Origin: Verrucomicrobiota bacterium
GTDB taxonomy: Bacteria; Verrucomicrobiota; Verrucomicrobiia; JABWAM01
Length of the DNA stretch: 34,598 nt
Assembly: GCA_023269615.1 (NCBI GenBank)
Contig: JAHFSY010000046.1
Coordinates: 1 to 34,598 of the forward strand
Reading direction: 5' to 3'
This document shows, piece after piece, positions 24,695 through 32,363 of the stretch. Under the pieces are notes generated by a model. It had not been told where the DNA came from. It ran no database searches and saw only the letters and a program-made list of their open reading frames with translations. How positions within the stretch are numbered: position 1 is the first letter of the stretch; every line of letters starts with the position of its first letter. Made by a program: the position numbers and the translations under genes.

Positions 24695-26278
24695 ATGGCG
24701 ATGCCTTTGATCGGACGGGAGTTTCGGTCGGCGAGCCGCCAGAAGCGGCTTTATGTGATGCGCGTGGTGATGGTCCTGGTGCTTGGGATTGGATTGCTCC
24801 AGGCGGCGATCATGCAGATGATGCTCCGCCGTGCGGGCGGTGGCGGTGGCGGAAGCACTGTTTTTGTGAGCCAGGCGCTGATCATCTTCTTTTTTGCATC
24901 GATCTTCGTCATCGCGCAATCGTGCGGCGCGATCTCCGACGAGCGGCGGCGGGGAACCCTCGGTTTGCTTTTACTGACGCCCCTGCGACCGTGGGACGTG
25001 GTGCTGGGGAAATTCGTGGCTCGTTGCTGCGAGGGTTTTCAGATTTGCCTGGTGGCGTTGCCCATCATCTTCGTGCCTTTCATGATGGGTGGCCTGACCT
25101 ACGGGCAGGTGCTTGCGGCGTTCGTGCTGATCCTCGCCCAGATGATGCTGTGCGCTTCACTCACACTCTGCCTGAGCACGTGGTGCCGCGGTGCAGCAGC
25201 GGCGTTTTGTGGGGCCCTTGTCATTCTTGGAGTGATCGAAATTGGAGCAGAAATCCTGATGCAGGTGGGAGGCTTCACCTTCTTCTCGTCCTTCTACAAT
25301 TCGAGCAAGCCGATCATTTTCATGAGCCCCTTTTCCGCCCTTGTGCGGCAGTTCACGATGGGATCGGGAGATTTCGCCTGGTCGTTTGTGACGCTCGCGG
25401 TGGCCATGCTGTTCTCAGTCGGCATGCTCTCGCTGGCAGCCTTGAGCCTGCCCCGTGTTCTCGACGAAGCGGTTGGCAGACGGCGTGCATCGGGAATCCG
25501 TCCATTAAAACCAACTGCGAGGCGGGTTCGCTGTTGTGCCAATGAGAACGCTCCCATTTATTGGCTGGAATGGGGGAGGAAGGCCTCGCCATGGCGTTGG
25601 GGATGGCTGGCACTTCCCGTGGGGCTGTTTGCCCTGATTGGCTACCTTCCCCAAGTCGAATGGATGATGATGATGGTGATGATGGGCATTGGCTGGGTTG
25701 CATGGCTCATGAACATGGTGATGGCCGTTTCGGTTGCCCGTGGCGTTCAAGCCCAGAAACAGGAACGCATCCTGGAACTGATGATGGCGACGCCGATCCG
25801 GGACAAGGAATGGGTGAACCAGCGCTTGCGCTCAGCGTGGAGCGCATACGGCGTGCCGGTGCTCATCATGGTTTTCTCCGGCATCGCCTGCAGTTTGTTT
25901 TTCGGCTCATACGGCGCCGATCCGATGAGGATTCAAACGGTCTCTCTTCTCGTCTCGCTCATCGGTTCATTGGCGTCATGGTATATGCTGGCCGTCATCG
26001 CAATCTGGGTCGGTCTTGGTGCGAAAAGTGCGGGGGAGGCTGTGGGCAAGCTGGTCTTGTATTACGTGGTGTGGCATATCGCGTCTTCGATGCTTGCAAC
26101 CCTTTTCTGGATTCCAATGATGGTCGCGGGGCCATTTATGGGGGGCATCGCCGGCATGGGCAGCATGGTTATTTTCACGGTCCTGTCGTCGTTCGCCGTT
26201 GTTTTGGGGCAGGTTCTCGTGGCGGCGTTTCTACATCGGCGATTGCTGACCAATCTACGCGACCGGATTGTGCAGTGA
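24695..26278 (+). CDS. ABC-2 type permease 2
   Basis: The protein is a 527-residue polytopic membrane protein homologous to permease 1. It has the same two-half structure: SDERRRGTLGLLLLTPLRPWDVVLGKF in the first half and QERILELMMATPIRDKEWVNQR in the second. It probably forms a heterodimer with permease 1 over two copies of the upstream ATPase. Peculiarities are a glycine run (AGGGGGGST) after the first helix and a methionine-rich helix (WMMMMVMMGIGW) encoded by ATG/GTG triplet repeats at 25662-25687. It is the last gene of the plus-strand cluster and is followed by a REP pair. Confidence 0.85.
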   Translation: MAMPLIGREFRSASRQKRLYVMRVVMVLVLGIGLLQAAIMQMMLRRAGGGGGGSTVFVSQALIIFFFASIFVIAQSCGAISDERRRGTLGLLLLTPLRPWDVVLGKFVARCCEGFQICLVALPIIFVPFMMGGLTYGQVLAAFVLILAQMMLCASLTLCLSTWCRGAAAAFCGALVILGVIEIGAEILMQVGGFTFFSSFYNSSKPIIFMSPFSALVRQFTMGSGDFAWSFVTLAVAMLFSVGMLSLAALSLPRVLDEAVGRRRASGIRPLKPTARRVRCCANENAPIYWLEWGRKASPWRWGWLALPVGLFALIGYLPQVEWMMMMVMMGIGWVAWLMNMVMAVSVARGVQAQKQERILELMMATPIRDKEWVNQRLRSAWSAYGVPVLIMVFSGIACSLFFGSYGADPMRIQTVSLLVSLIGSLASWYMLAVIAIWVGLGAKSAGEAVGKLVLYYVVWHIASSMLATLFWIPMMVAGPFMGGIAGMGSMVIFTVLSSFAVVLGQVLVAAFLHRRLLTNLRDRIVQ

Positions 26279-26296
26279 TCTGCTGTCTTGCTGATG

Positions 26297-26395
26297 GTAG
26301 GGCGTGCTCGCCGAGCGCGCCGTCGTTCTCCATCGGGATCACACATTTGCTTTCCACGCGCCACCGCAACGGCGCGTTCGGCGAACACGCCCTAC
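26297..26395. repeat. REP-like inverted pair, class D/F
   Basis: The left unit is GTAG + GGCGTGCTC-GCC-GAGCGCGCC. The right unit on the minus strand is GTAG + GGCGTGTTC-GCC-GAACGCGCC. Each is a 9-bp hairpin, with one stem pair exchanged C-G to T-A. The loop and inner stem match the pair at 8543-8605. It lies between the convergent permease 2 and vWA genes. Confidence 0.85.
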
Positions 26396-26408
26396 CTCGA
26401 AATTGTTC

Positions 26409-29276
26409 TCACGTCCCGGGATCCTGTTCCTTGCGCGCGCGTTTTTTTGCGGCGAGCAGCTTGGCGGTGTAATCGGCGCCGGTTGCCGGTTTTGCGGGAT
26501 CGGCTTTTGGCGCAGGTGGTTCGTCTTTCTTCGATGTTTGCGGCGTGGTGGCGGGTTGCTCCGCGATCGGGGTTGCCTCGGGAAAGCTCACTTCGCGGGC
26601 AATCGGGGCGGGTTGCATCTGGTCGAGCAATTTTGCCTTCCGAGCCAGCAATGCGCTCATGGCATCGTCCGCCTTGGGGTGCGCCTTCTGCCAGCGGTCA
26701 AGCCCGAGCCTTGCGAGAAGTTTTCGGAGAAAATCCATCCATTGCTCGCGGTCCACCATCACGCGCCGCACGCCGACGTCGAATGGGAACAGCAGGATCG
26801 CCGCGCCCAGCAGCCAGTTCCAAATCGGGGTGGGGCGTGACGCTGCCACGCGCTGGTGCGCGAAGGGATCGTCCGTGGGCTTGAGAACGCGCCCGCCGCT
26901 TACCTCGGTCACCTTGCGCAACAGGTGGGCGTTGGGTTTCATGTCGCGGTACTCGATCGAGTAGGCGATGGACGCTCCCACGGCCTGCGAGGCGACCAGT
27001 ACACCGTTGGTCATCGTGCGCAGGTTGGCCATGTACACCCCGATTTCGGGCGCTTGAAAATCCGCCTCGTAATGGCCTGGCTCCGTCTGGCGCAGCTTCG
27101 TGTCCACGGTCTTGCCCTGCGGCAGCGTGATGCTTGCCTGCAAATCAAGCTGGTTCAGAAATTTTCCCTGCGTGTCGAGCGCGTCCACCAGGATGCGGCC
27201 TCCGCTGTTCTGGATGCTGAGGCTCGCGTCGTAGGATGAATTTTCAATGCGGCGCAATGTCCACTTGGCCGCCTGGCCCCAGAACGAATCCCAGTGGTCC
27301 CAGCCGATCCAGTTGACGGCCCACTTGGGCTTGGCGTCGGACGTGAATGCAACCACGCGCCCAAGCCCGTACTGCCATTGCGCGAGAACGGGATCGTTGT
27401 TCTGGGAGACAAGCGGCGTCTCGGCGCGCGGCTTTTTGGTGGTGGTGACGTAGCCCAGCAGCAGGGGCATTCCATCCTCGCTGATGCCGCGGGTGATTTC
27501 GCTCGGGTCGCCCATCTTCGGATGGAAGGGTTCCTCGAAGATGCTGGCCTTCAGGATGATCGCCGCCTCCTTGATGAAGATTTGCGGAAGATCGTTGGGC
27601 GATTTGACGTCATGAAAGCGCCCGTGTCCCCGCTGCGCCATCGCAATCATCGGGTCGGGTGCAACATGTCCGCCGATCATCACGGTGCTGATCGTGATCT
27701 TGTCCGCCGTAATGGCGTCAATCTCCGCATCAGTGGGCGGCTGTGGATCGCCGTCGGAAAACACGACCATGTGCTTGAGGTGCGCCTTGCATCCAACAAG
27801 CCCCTGGTGCGCCATTTTCATGACATTGATGAAGCTGGGCATGTCGCCGGGGTTCATGCCACTGATCATGTGGCCGATTTGCTGGCGATCGCCGACAGGC
27901 TGCATGGGAAAAAGCCATTTATCTTTGCCATCCCAAAGCACAATGCCCATCTGGTCGGAGGGCCCAAGGGCATCGAGCGCGGCGAGCGCGGTGTCGCGAG
28001 CCCAGCGGTTTCCATCCTGAAATTCCGTGGCGTGAACGACGAGCGCAAGCGCGCCGGAAGGCAGAACTTTTTTACTGCTGAGGTCCATGCTCACCGGCAG
28101 CACGTCCTCCAGCGCCGTGCCGCGATACGAACCCGCAGTGAAGCTGTCGTCTCCACCGATCACCATCAGCCCAACGCCAAAATCACGGACCGCGCTCTGC
28201 ATCCGCTTCATCTGCGCCTCGGAAAGATCACCTGCATTGACGTTGGAAAGAACGATCAGGTCATAGTTCACCATTTCCGATATATCCTCGGGTATCCCGT
28301 CAATGCCCGCAGAACGGATCTGGATCTTTGTCCGCGAGAGCGCTTCGTCCAGCGGGGCGGCCTTGCTTTTGTCCGCGTGGATCACCAGCGCCGTGGGGTC
28401 ACCCCGCACACTTGTAAATGCCGTGCCCTTGTTGTTCTGCGGGATGTCATCCGCTGCGCACTCGATCTCCACGGCGTAGGAATGAAACCCCGTGTCCTCG
28501 ATCGTCTGTGGAAACGCAAAGACGTTCCGTCCTTTTTCCACATGCACCTCCTGCTCGCCCAGATAGCGACCGTTGCGAAAAATGCGGAGCTTCGCGGGCG
28601 CGGGATCCGAGGCAAGAATATGGATTTTGACCTCGAATGTTTCACCCTTCTTCAGGATCGCGGGCATCATCACCTTTTCGAGCTGCAGGTCCATCCGCTT
28701 CGCCTCCTCCACGGCAAGCACGTCCACCGTCACTCCATTCGCTCGTGCCGACTCGGCCTCCTGGATCGCGTCGCCCAGGTTTTCATTGCCATCGGAGATC
28801 AGGACGATGCGACGTTGGGAGTCGGTGGGCAGCGCGGCCTGGGCGAGGCGCAGGGAGGCGCCGATGTCGGTGGCGTGGGTGTTGACGATGGAATAAACCT
28901 TCTGCACGTCAATCTGCTCCGAGGGCATGACCTCGATGCTCGCATCGCCGCCGAAGATGATGACGCCCGCCTTGTCCCTGGGAACCTTGTTTTTCGTCGC
29001 GGTCTTCACGTAATCCAGCATGGCGGTGCGATAGCGCTCGGGAATGCTGTCGGAGTAATCGAGCAGGAAGACAATGGCAAGGGAATCGTTTCGTTGCCGC
29101 AATTCGAATCCTGCAAGCGCAAGAATCACGCCGACCAGGATGAGCACGCGGAGCGTGACGGAAAGCACTCTTCGCCAGCGGTCGAGGCCTGCGGGCGATT
29201 TCCATGAAAGCCAGATGACCCACGGCAGGACGAGTAGCAGGAAGAGCCATGCGGGCTGGGAGAATCCAACGTTCAT
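26409..29276 (-). CDS. vWA/GATase-like BatA-type membrane protein
   Basis: The protein has 955 residues. Two N-terminal helices (about 9-24 and 40-57) are followed by a von Willebrand A domain with an intact MIDAS start D73-x-S75-x-S77 in VFLLDYSDSIP and RIVLISDGNENLGDA. Then come an Ig-like stretch, a GATase-like part (YDLIVLSNVNAGDL...GVGLMVIGGDDSFTAGSYRGT), and a second, vWA-like region (ALVVHATEFQDGNRW, HMVVFSDGDPQPP). One C-terminal helix (WNWLLGAAILLFPFDVGV) is followed by a cytoplasmic A/P/K-rich tail. The ATG overlaps the stop of the NHL lipoprotein gene by 4 nt. Such proteins accompany MoxR ATPases and DUF58 proteins in envelope or maturation systems; the exact role is unknown. Confidence 0.85.
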   Translation of the reverse strand: MNVGFSQPAWLFLLLVLPWVIWLSWKSPAGLDRWRRVLSVTLRVLILVGVILALAGFELRQRNDSLAIVFLLDYSDSIPERYRTAMLDYVKTATKNKVPRDKAGVIIFGGDASIEVMPSEQIDVQKVYSIVNTHATDIGASLRLAQAALPTDSQRRIVLISDGNENLGDAIQEAESARANGVTVDVLAVEEAKRMDLQLEKVMMPAILKKGETFEVKIHILASDPAPAKLRIFRNGRYLGEQEVHVEKGRNVFAFPQTIEDTGFHSYAVEIECAADDIPQNNKGTAFTSVRGDPTALVIHADKSKAAPLDEALSRTKIQIRSAGIDGIPEDISEMVNYDLIVLSNVNAGDLSEAQMKRMQSAVRDFGVGLMVIGGDDSFTAGSYRGTALEDVLPVSMDLSSKKVLPSGALALVVHATEFQDGNRWARDTALAALDALGPSDQMGIVLWDGKDKWLFPMQPVGDRQQIGHMISGMNPGDMPSFINVMKMAHQGLVGCKAHLKHMVVFSDGDPQPPTDAEIDAITADKITISTVMIGGHVAPDPMIAMAQRGHGRFHDVKSPNDLPQIFIKEAAIILKASIFEEPFHPKMGDPSEITRGISEDGMPLLLGYVTTTKKPRAETPLVSQNNDPVLAQWQYGLGRVVAFTSDAKPKWAVNWIGWDHWDSFWGQAAKWTLRRIENSSYDASLSIQNSGGRILVDALDTQGKFLNQLDLQASITLPQGKTVDTKLRQTEPGHYEADFQAPEIGVYMANLRTMTNGVLVASQAVGASIAYSIEYRDMKPNAHLLRKVTEVSGGRVLKPTDDPFAHQRVAASRPTPIWNWLLGAAILLFPFDVGVRRVMVDREQWMDFLRKLLARLGLDRWQKAHPKADDAMSALLARKAKLLDQMQPAPIAREVSFPEATPIAEQPATTPQTSKKDEPPAPKADPAKPATGADYTAKLLAAKKRARKEQDPGT

Positions 29277-30349
29277 GAGGCTGCCTCCTTCCGTCGCGCC
29301 AGCTTCACCACGCGATGATTCATGGAATCGGCAACCCAGAGATTTTCCGAGGCGTCAAACGCGATGCCCCACGGGTTGCGAAATTGCCAGTCGCCGGTGC
29401 CCGGGCCACCAACAATTTCCAACGGCTCGCCCTTCGCCGAAAAAACCTGGATGCGGCTGTTTCCAAATTCACAGACAAAAATCCGGCCTGCCGCATCCAC
29501 CTTGACATCATAGGGATAGTTCAACTGCCCGGGCGCATCGCCGGGAGAGCCAAATTGCGAGATGAACGCGCCATCGTTTGAAAATTTCTGGATGCGATGA
29601 TTACACGAGTCGGCCACGTAAACATTTCCCGCGCGATCCACGCCCACTCCCTCGGGACGACGGAACTGCCCGGGCCCCGATCCTTCGCTGCCCCATGCGG
29701 TGATGACATGGCCATCCATGTCGAATTTCTGTACGCGCTGCACATCGAGGTATTCACAAATGAACAGGTTGCGCCCGAATGCGGCGATGGCGCGTGGAAA
29801 CGCGAGTTCGCCCACAGCCTTGCCCTGCTTACCCCAGGTGCGAAGAGGTTTTCCGTTCGAATCAAAATGCGTGACGCGCTGGTAATGCGGCTCGACGAGC
29901 ATCAGGTGACCATCGCCATCCACGCCCATTCCCTTGGGACGTCCCTGGGCGGTTTGTGGAGCCTGCCATGCGCCAAGGTAATTATTTTTTGCATCGAAGC
30001 GCTGCACCCGTCCCGTCATGTCCACCACGTGAATCACGCCTGCGCCATCCACCCCGACGGAGCGCGGCTTGTTGAATTGCCCCGCGCCCGTGCCAAACGA
30101 TCCGAGGGATTCAAAGCGTTCAAAGATTTTGCTGGAAGGCGCAGGCGAGGTCGCTTGTCCGCAACCGCTCAACATCAAGACCCCGGCGACCAACAGCAAA
30201 CTCGTCTTGTAGGAGCCGCTGTCAGCGGCGACCGGGCCTTCGCCACGCTGAAGTGGCTTCGGCCACGCAGGCGGGAGAGACGGGGCATGCGGAGATCGCC
30301 GCTGACAGCGGCTCCTACATTCCGAATTCCAGATGCGCAAGATCCTCAC
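29273..30349 (-). CDS. NHL-repeat beta-propeller lipoprotein
   Basis: From GTG 30349 the protein has 358 residues. A lipoprotein signal (TSLLLVAGVLMLSGCGQ) ends at a lipobox cysteine near residue 62, followed by six NHL repeats (FGTGAGQFNKPRSVGVDGAG, WGSEGSGPGQFRRPEGVGVD, and others). The propeller would be displayed at the outer membrane or periplasm. The GTG overlaps the stop of the ABC ATPase gene (GTGA). However, the first about 48 codons read through a REP pair and are not lipoprotein-like. TTG 30199 would give a short signal peptide without the repeat but with no positive charge. Which start is used is open. Confidence 0.8.
   Translation of the reverse strand: MRILRIWNSECRSRCQRRSPHAPSLPPAWPKPLQRGEGPVAADSGSYKTSLLLVAGVLMLSGCGQATSPAPSSKIFERFESLGSFGTGAGQFNKPRSVGVDGAGVIHVVDMTGRVQRFDAKNNYLGAWQAPQTAQGRPKGMGVDGDGHLMLVEPHYQRVTHFDSNGKPLRTWGKQGKAVGELAFPRAIAAFGRNLFICEYLDVQRVQKFDMDGHVITAWGSEGSGPGQFRRPEGVGVDRAGNVYVADSCNHRIQKFSNDGAFISQFGSPGDAPGQLNYPYDVKVDAAGRIFVCEFGNSRIQVFSAKGEPLEIVGGPGTGDWQFRNPWGIAFDASENLWVADSMNHRVVKLARRKEAAS
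30209..30318. repeat. REP-like inverted pair, class B copy 2
   Basis: The left unit is GTAG + GAGCCGC-TGTCA-GCGGCGA. The right unit on the minus strand has the same GTAG and the same hairpin. Both units keep the tetranucleotide. Between them is a GC-rich spacer with its own inverted repeat (CGCCACGCTGAAGTGGC). The class matches 1208-1279. Unlike the other pairs, it lies inside an open frame, at the 5' end of the NHL lipoprotein gene. Confidence 0.85.
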
Positions 30350-30942
30350 AAGATCCTCCCTTCCTTCATCCGCACAAAACGGCTGGTCAGCGCGGTGGCA
30401 TCCTCTTCCTCGTGCGTGGCCATCAGGACGGCCCGGTTTTCCAGGTGAGGTCGGAGGCGGGCGCGTAAATCCTTGCGGCTCTCGGCATCGAGATGCGCCA
30501 GGGGTTCATCGAGCAACAGGATTTCGGGATCGGGCGCCAGCGCGCGCGCGAGGGCCACGCGCTGCTGCTCGCCGCCCGAAAGCATTCCGGGTTCTCGATC
30601 AGCCCATTGCGAGATTCCAAAGAGCGCCATCATCTCGTCCACGCGTTGCTTGCGGAGCGACGGATTCCAGCGTTCGTCATGAAGCACAAGCTGGAGGTGA
30701 TCGCGCACGCTGACATGCGGCCAGAGCGCAAGCGATTGAAAGACCATCCCGACGCGTCCCTCGGCGCGAACCTTACCCGAGTCGGGAGAGTCGAGTCCGG
30801 CGACCAGACGGAGGAGGGTTGTTTTTCCAGACCCCGAGTGTCCGAGCAACGCCACCGCTTCGCCGCGCTTCACGATGAGCGAGGCGCTGACGACGGCAGT
30901 CGTCGTGCCGTGGCTTTTGGAAATGTTTTGAAGTTCGATCAT
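30346..30942 (-). CDS. ABC importer ATP-binding protein, Fbp/Pot type
   Basis: The protein has 198 residues and is a minimal ABC domain without the usual C-terminal regulatory domain of FbpC/PotA. Walker A is GHSGSGKTT, the Q-loop is MVFQSLALWPHVSV, the signature is MLSGGEQQRVALARAL, Walker B and D-loop are ILLLDEPLAHLD, and the switch histidine is in MATHEEEDA. ATG 30942 overlaps the permease stop by 4 nt (ATGA). A longer frame upstream to 31227 lies within the permease gene. With the permease and binding protein it forms a complete importer; iron(III) is the likeliest substrate from family resemblance, but thiamine or polyamine relatives cannot be excluded. Confidence 0.9.
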   Translation of the reverse strand: MIELQNISKSHGTTTAVVSASLIVKRGEAVALLGHSGSGKTTLLRLVAGLDSPDSGKVRAEGRVGMVFQSLALWPHVSVRDHLQLVLHDERWNPSLRKQRVDEMMALFGISQWADREPGMLSGGEQQRVALARALAPDPEILLLDEPLAHLDAESRKDLRARLRPHLENRAVLMATHEEEDATALTSRFVRMKEGRIL

Positions 30943-32363
30943 GATGCGGGGGAGGAGATCCGGAGTTTTTGGACAGAATGCACAGAATTTGCCGAATGGG
31001 ATCGGAAGAAGAGGAGAGCCAGGCCTGGGGCGATTCCCATTGCTAACAATCCGAGACTCAACACCCCGACTTGCGCGTCGTAACCGTAATGGAGCAGTTG
31101 ATAAATCCTCAATGAAACGGGTTCGCCGCCGGGCGGATAAATCATTACGAGTGTCTCGACATCCCAAAGCGCCAGCACATAAACCACCCACGCAGCAGCC
31201 AGCAGGGACGGGCGCAATGCGGGCCACTCAATGAATCGCAAGACAGAGCTTCGCGGCAGACGAAAGATTTGTGCGGCATCGAGGATGTCGGAGTTGATCC
31301 GGCTGTGGGCCGTTGCCGCAGCCTTGTAGGGAATCCAGATGAAGCGGATGGCAAGCGCGGCGATGACAAGCGTCCAGGTGCCTTGCCACCACGCATATTT
31401 TCCAGCCCACTGGCTGATGGCGATCAAGAGCACGCCGAGGAAAAATCCGGACAGAATGAAAGGCGTTGCGAGAACCCATTCGAGCTTCCACTTGCGGCAG
31501 AAAATCCAGACCACGCAGGCGAGCGATGTTGCAAGCACTGTGCTTCCAACCGCGTAAGCCAGTGATGCGCCGAATTGCGGACGCGCAAGTTGCAGCGAAG
31601 TCCAAATGTTTTCATGACAGCATGCGGTGATGATACGTGACAAAGGCGGAACAATGGAGAGGCCGAGCAATACCAGTGAAAACAAAATCCACGGCGCAAA
31701 TCCTCCGGGCAATGGTGTGCATTGCAATGCGGATGAGCTGTCGGCCGCGGTGTGACGGTTTGCCGCGCGCATGCGAACGGTCAAGCGTGCGGCGAGAACG
31801 AGCGCGATCATCGAGACGATCCAGATGGGAATGGATTGGAGCAGCGCGCCACTCGTATTGTAGAGACTTTGAAACTCCACATAGATTTCCGTGATCTGCA
31901 CATGCGTCTGGAAGGTGGTTGGGATGATGAAGTTGTTGAGTGCGAGGATGAATGCCGCGACCCAGCCCAGCGCAAGGGCAGGGGAGAGCAGCGGAAGAAT
32001 CACCCGGGTCCAAGTGGAAGCACGCGTGAGCGAGAGGCGTGCGGATTCGAGAAGCGAGGTGTCGAGGTGTCGCGACATCGCGAGAAGAAGAAGCGTGACG
32101 ATCGGCCAGAGTTGCAATGAAAGGACGAAGGCGCCGAATGGAAGACTCGCGTAGGGTAGCCCGACTTTCATCGCAAAATCCATCCAAGCGCCGGCTTGCA
32201 GGAATGCGGGTGTGAGAAGGCAGGCGATGGCGGAGATGATGAGCGTCATGCGGATGCGCTGCGACGATGTGGCCAGTGCGGCAAAGGCGGCGACGCCGAA
32301 GACCGTTGCGAGGCTCGATGCGATTCCCGCGAAGAGGAGGGAGTTGGGGATGGCGGAGGTCAT
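30939..32363 (-). CDS. ABC importer permease, fused double domain (FbpB/ThiP-like)
   Basis: The protein has 474 residues and two homologous permease halves of about six helices each. Each half has an EAA-type ATPase-contact loop: ESARLSLTRASTWTRVILPLLSP in the first and DAAQIFRLPRSSVLRFIEWPALRP in the second. Double-length permeases of this type pair with a single-domain ATPase dimer and a periplasmic binding protein in iron(III) and thiamine uptake. Start and stop each overlap neighbouring genes by 4 nt (ATGA), so the three transporter genes are translationally coupled. Confidence 0.9.
   Translation of the reverse strand: MTSAIPNSLLFAGIASSLATVFGVAAFAALATSSQRIRMTLIISAIACLLTPAFLQAGAWMDFAMKVGLPYASLPFGAFVLSLQLWPIVTLLLLAMSRHLDTSLLESARLSLTRASTWTRVILPLLSPALALGWVAAFILALNNFIIPTTFQTHVQITEIYVEFQSLYNTSGALLQSIPIWIVSMIALVLAARLTVRMRAANRHTAADSSSALQCTPLPGGFAPWILFSLVLLGLSIVPPLSRIITACCHENIWTSLQLARPQFGASLAYAVGSTVLATSLACVVWIFCRKWKLEWVLATPFILSGFFLGVLLIAISQWAGKYAWWQGTWTLVIAALAIRFIWIPYKAAATAHSRINSDILDAAQIFRLPRSSVLRFIEWPALRPSLLAAAWVVYVLALWDVETLVMIYPPGGEPVSLRIYQLLHYGYDAQVGVLSLGLLAMGIAPGLALLFFRSHSANSVHSVQKLRISSPAS

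Noticed and set aside
27294..29207. 637-codon open frame on the plus strand
   Set aside because: It is antisense to the vWA gene, has no recognisable domain, and is a typical shadow in GC-rich DNA with strong third-position bias.
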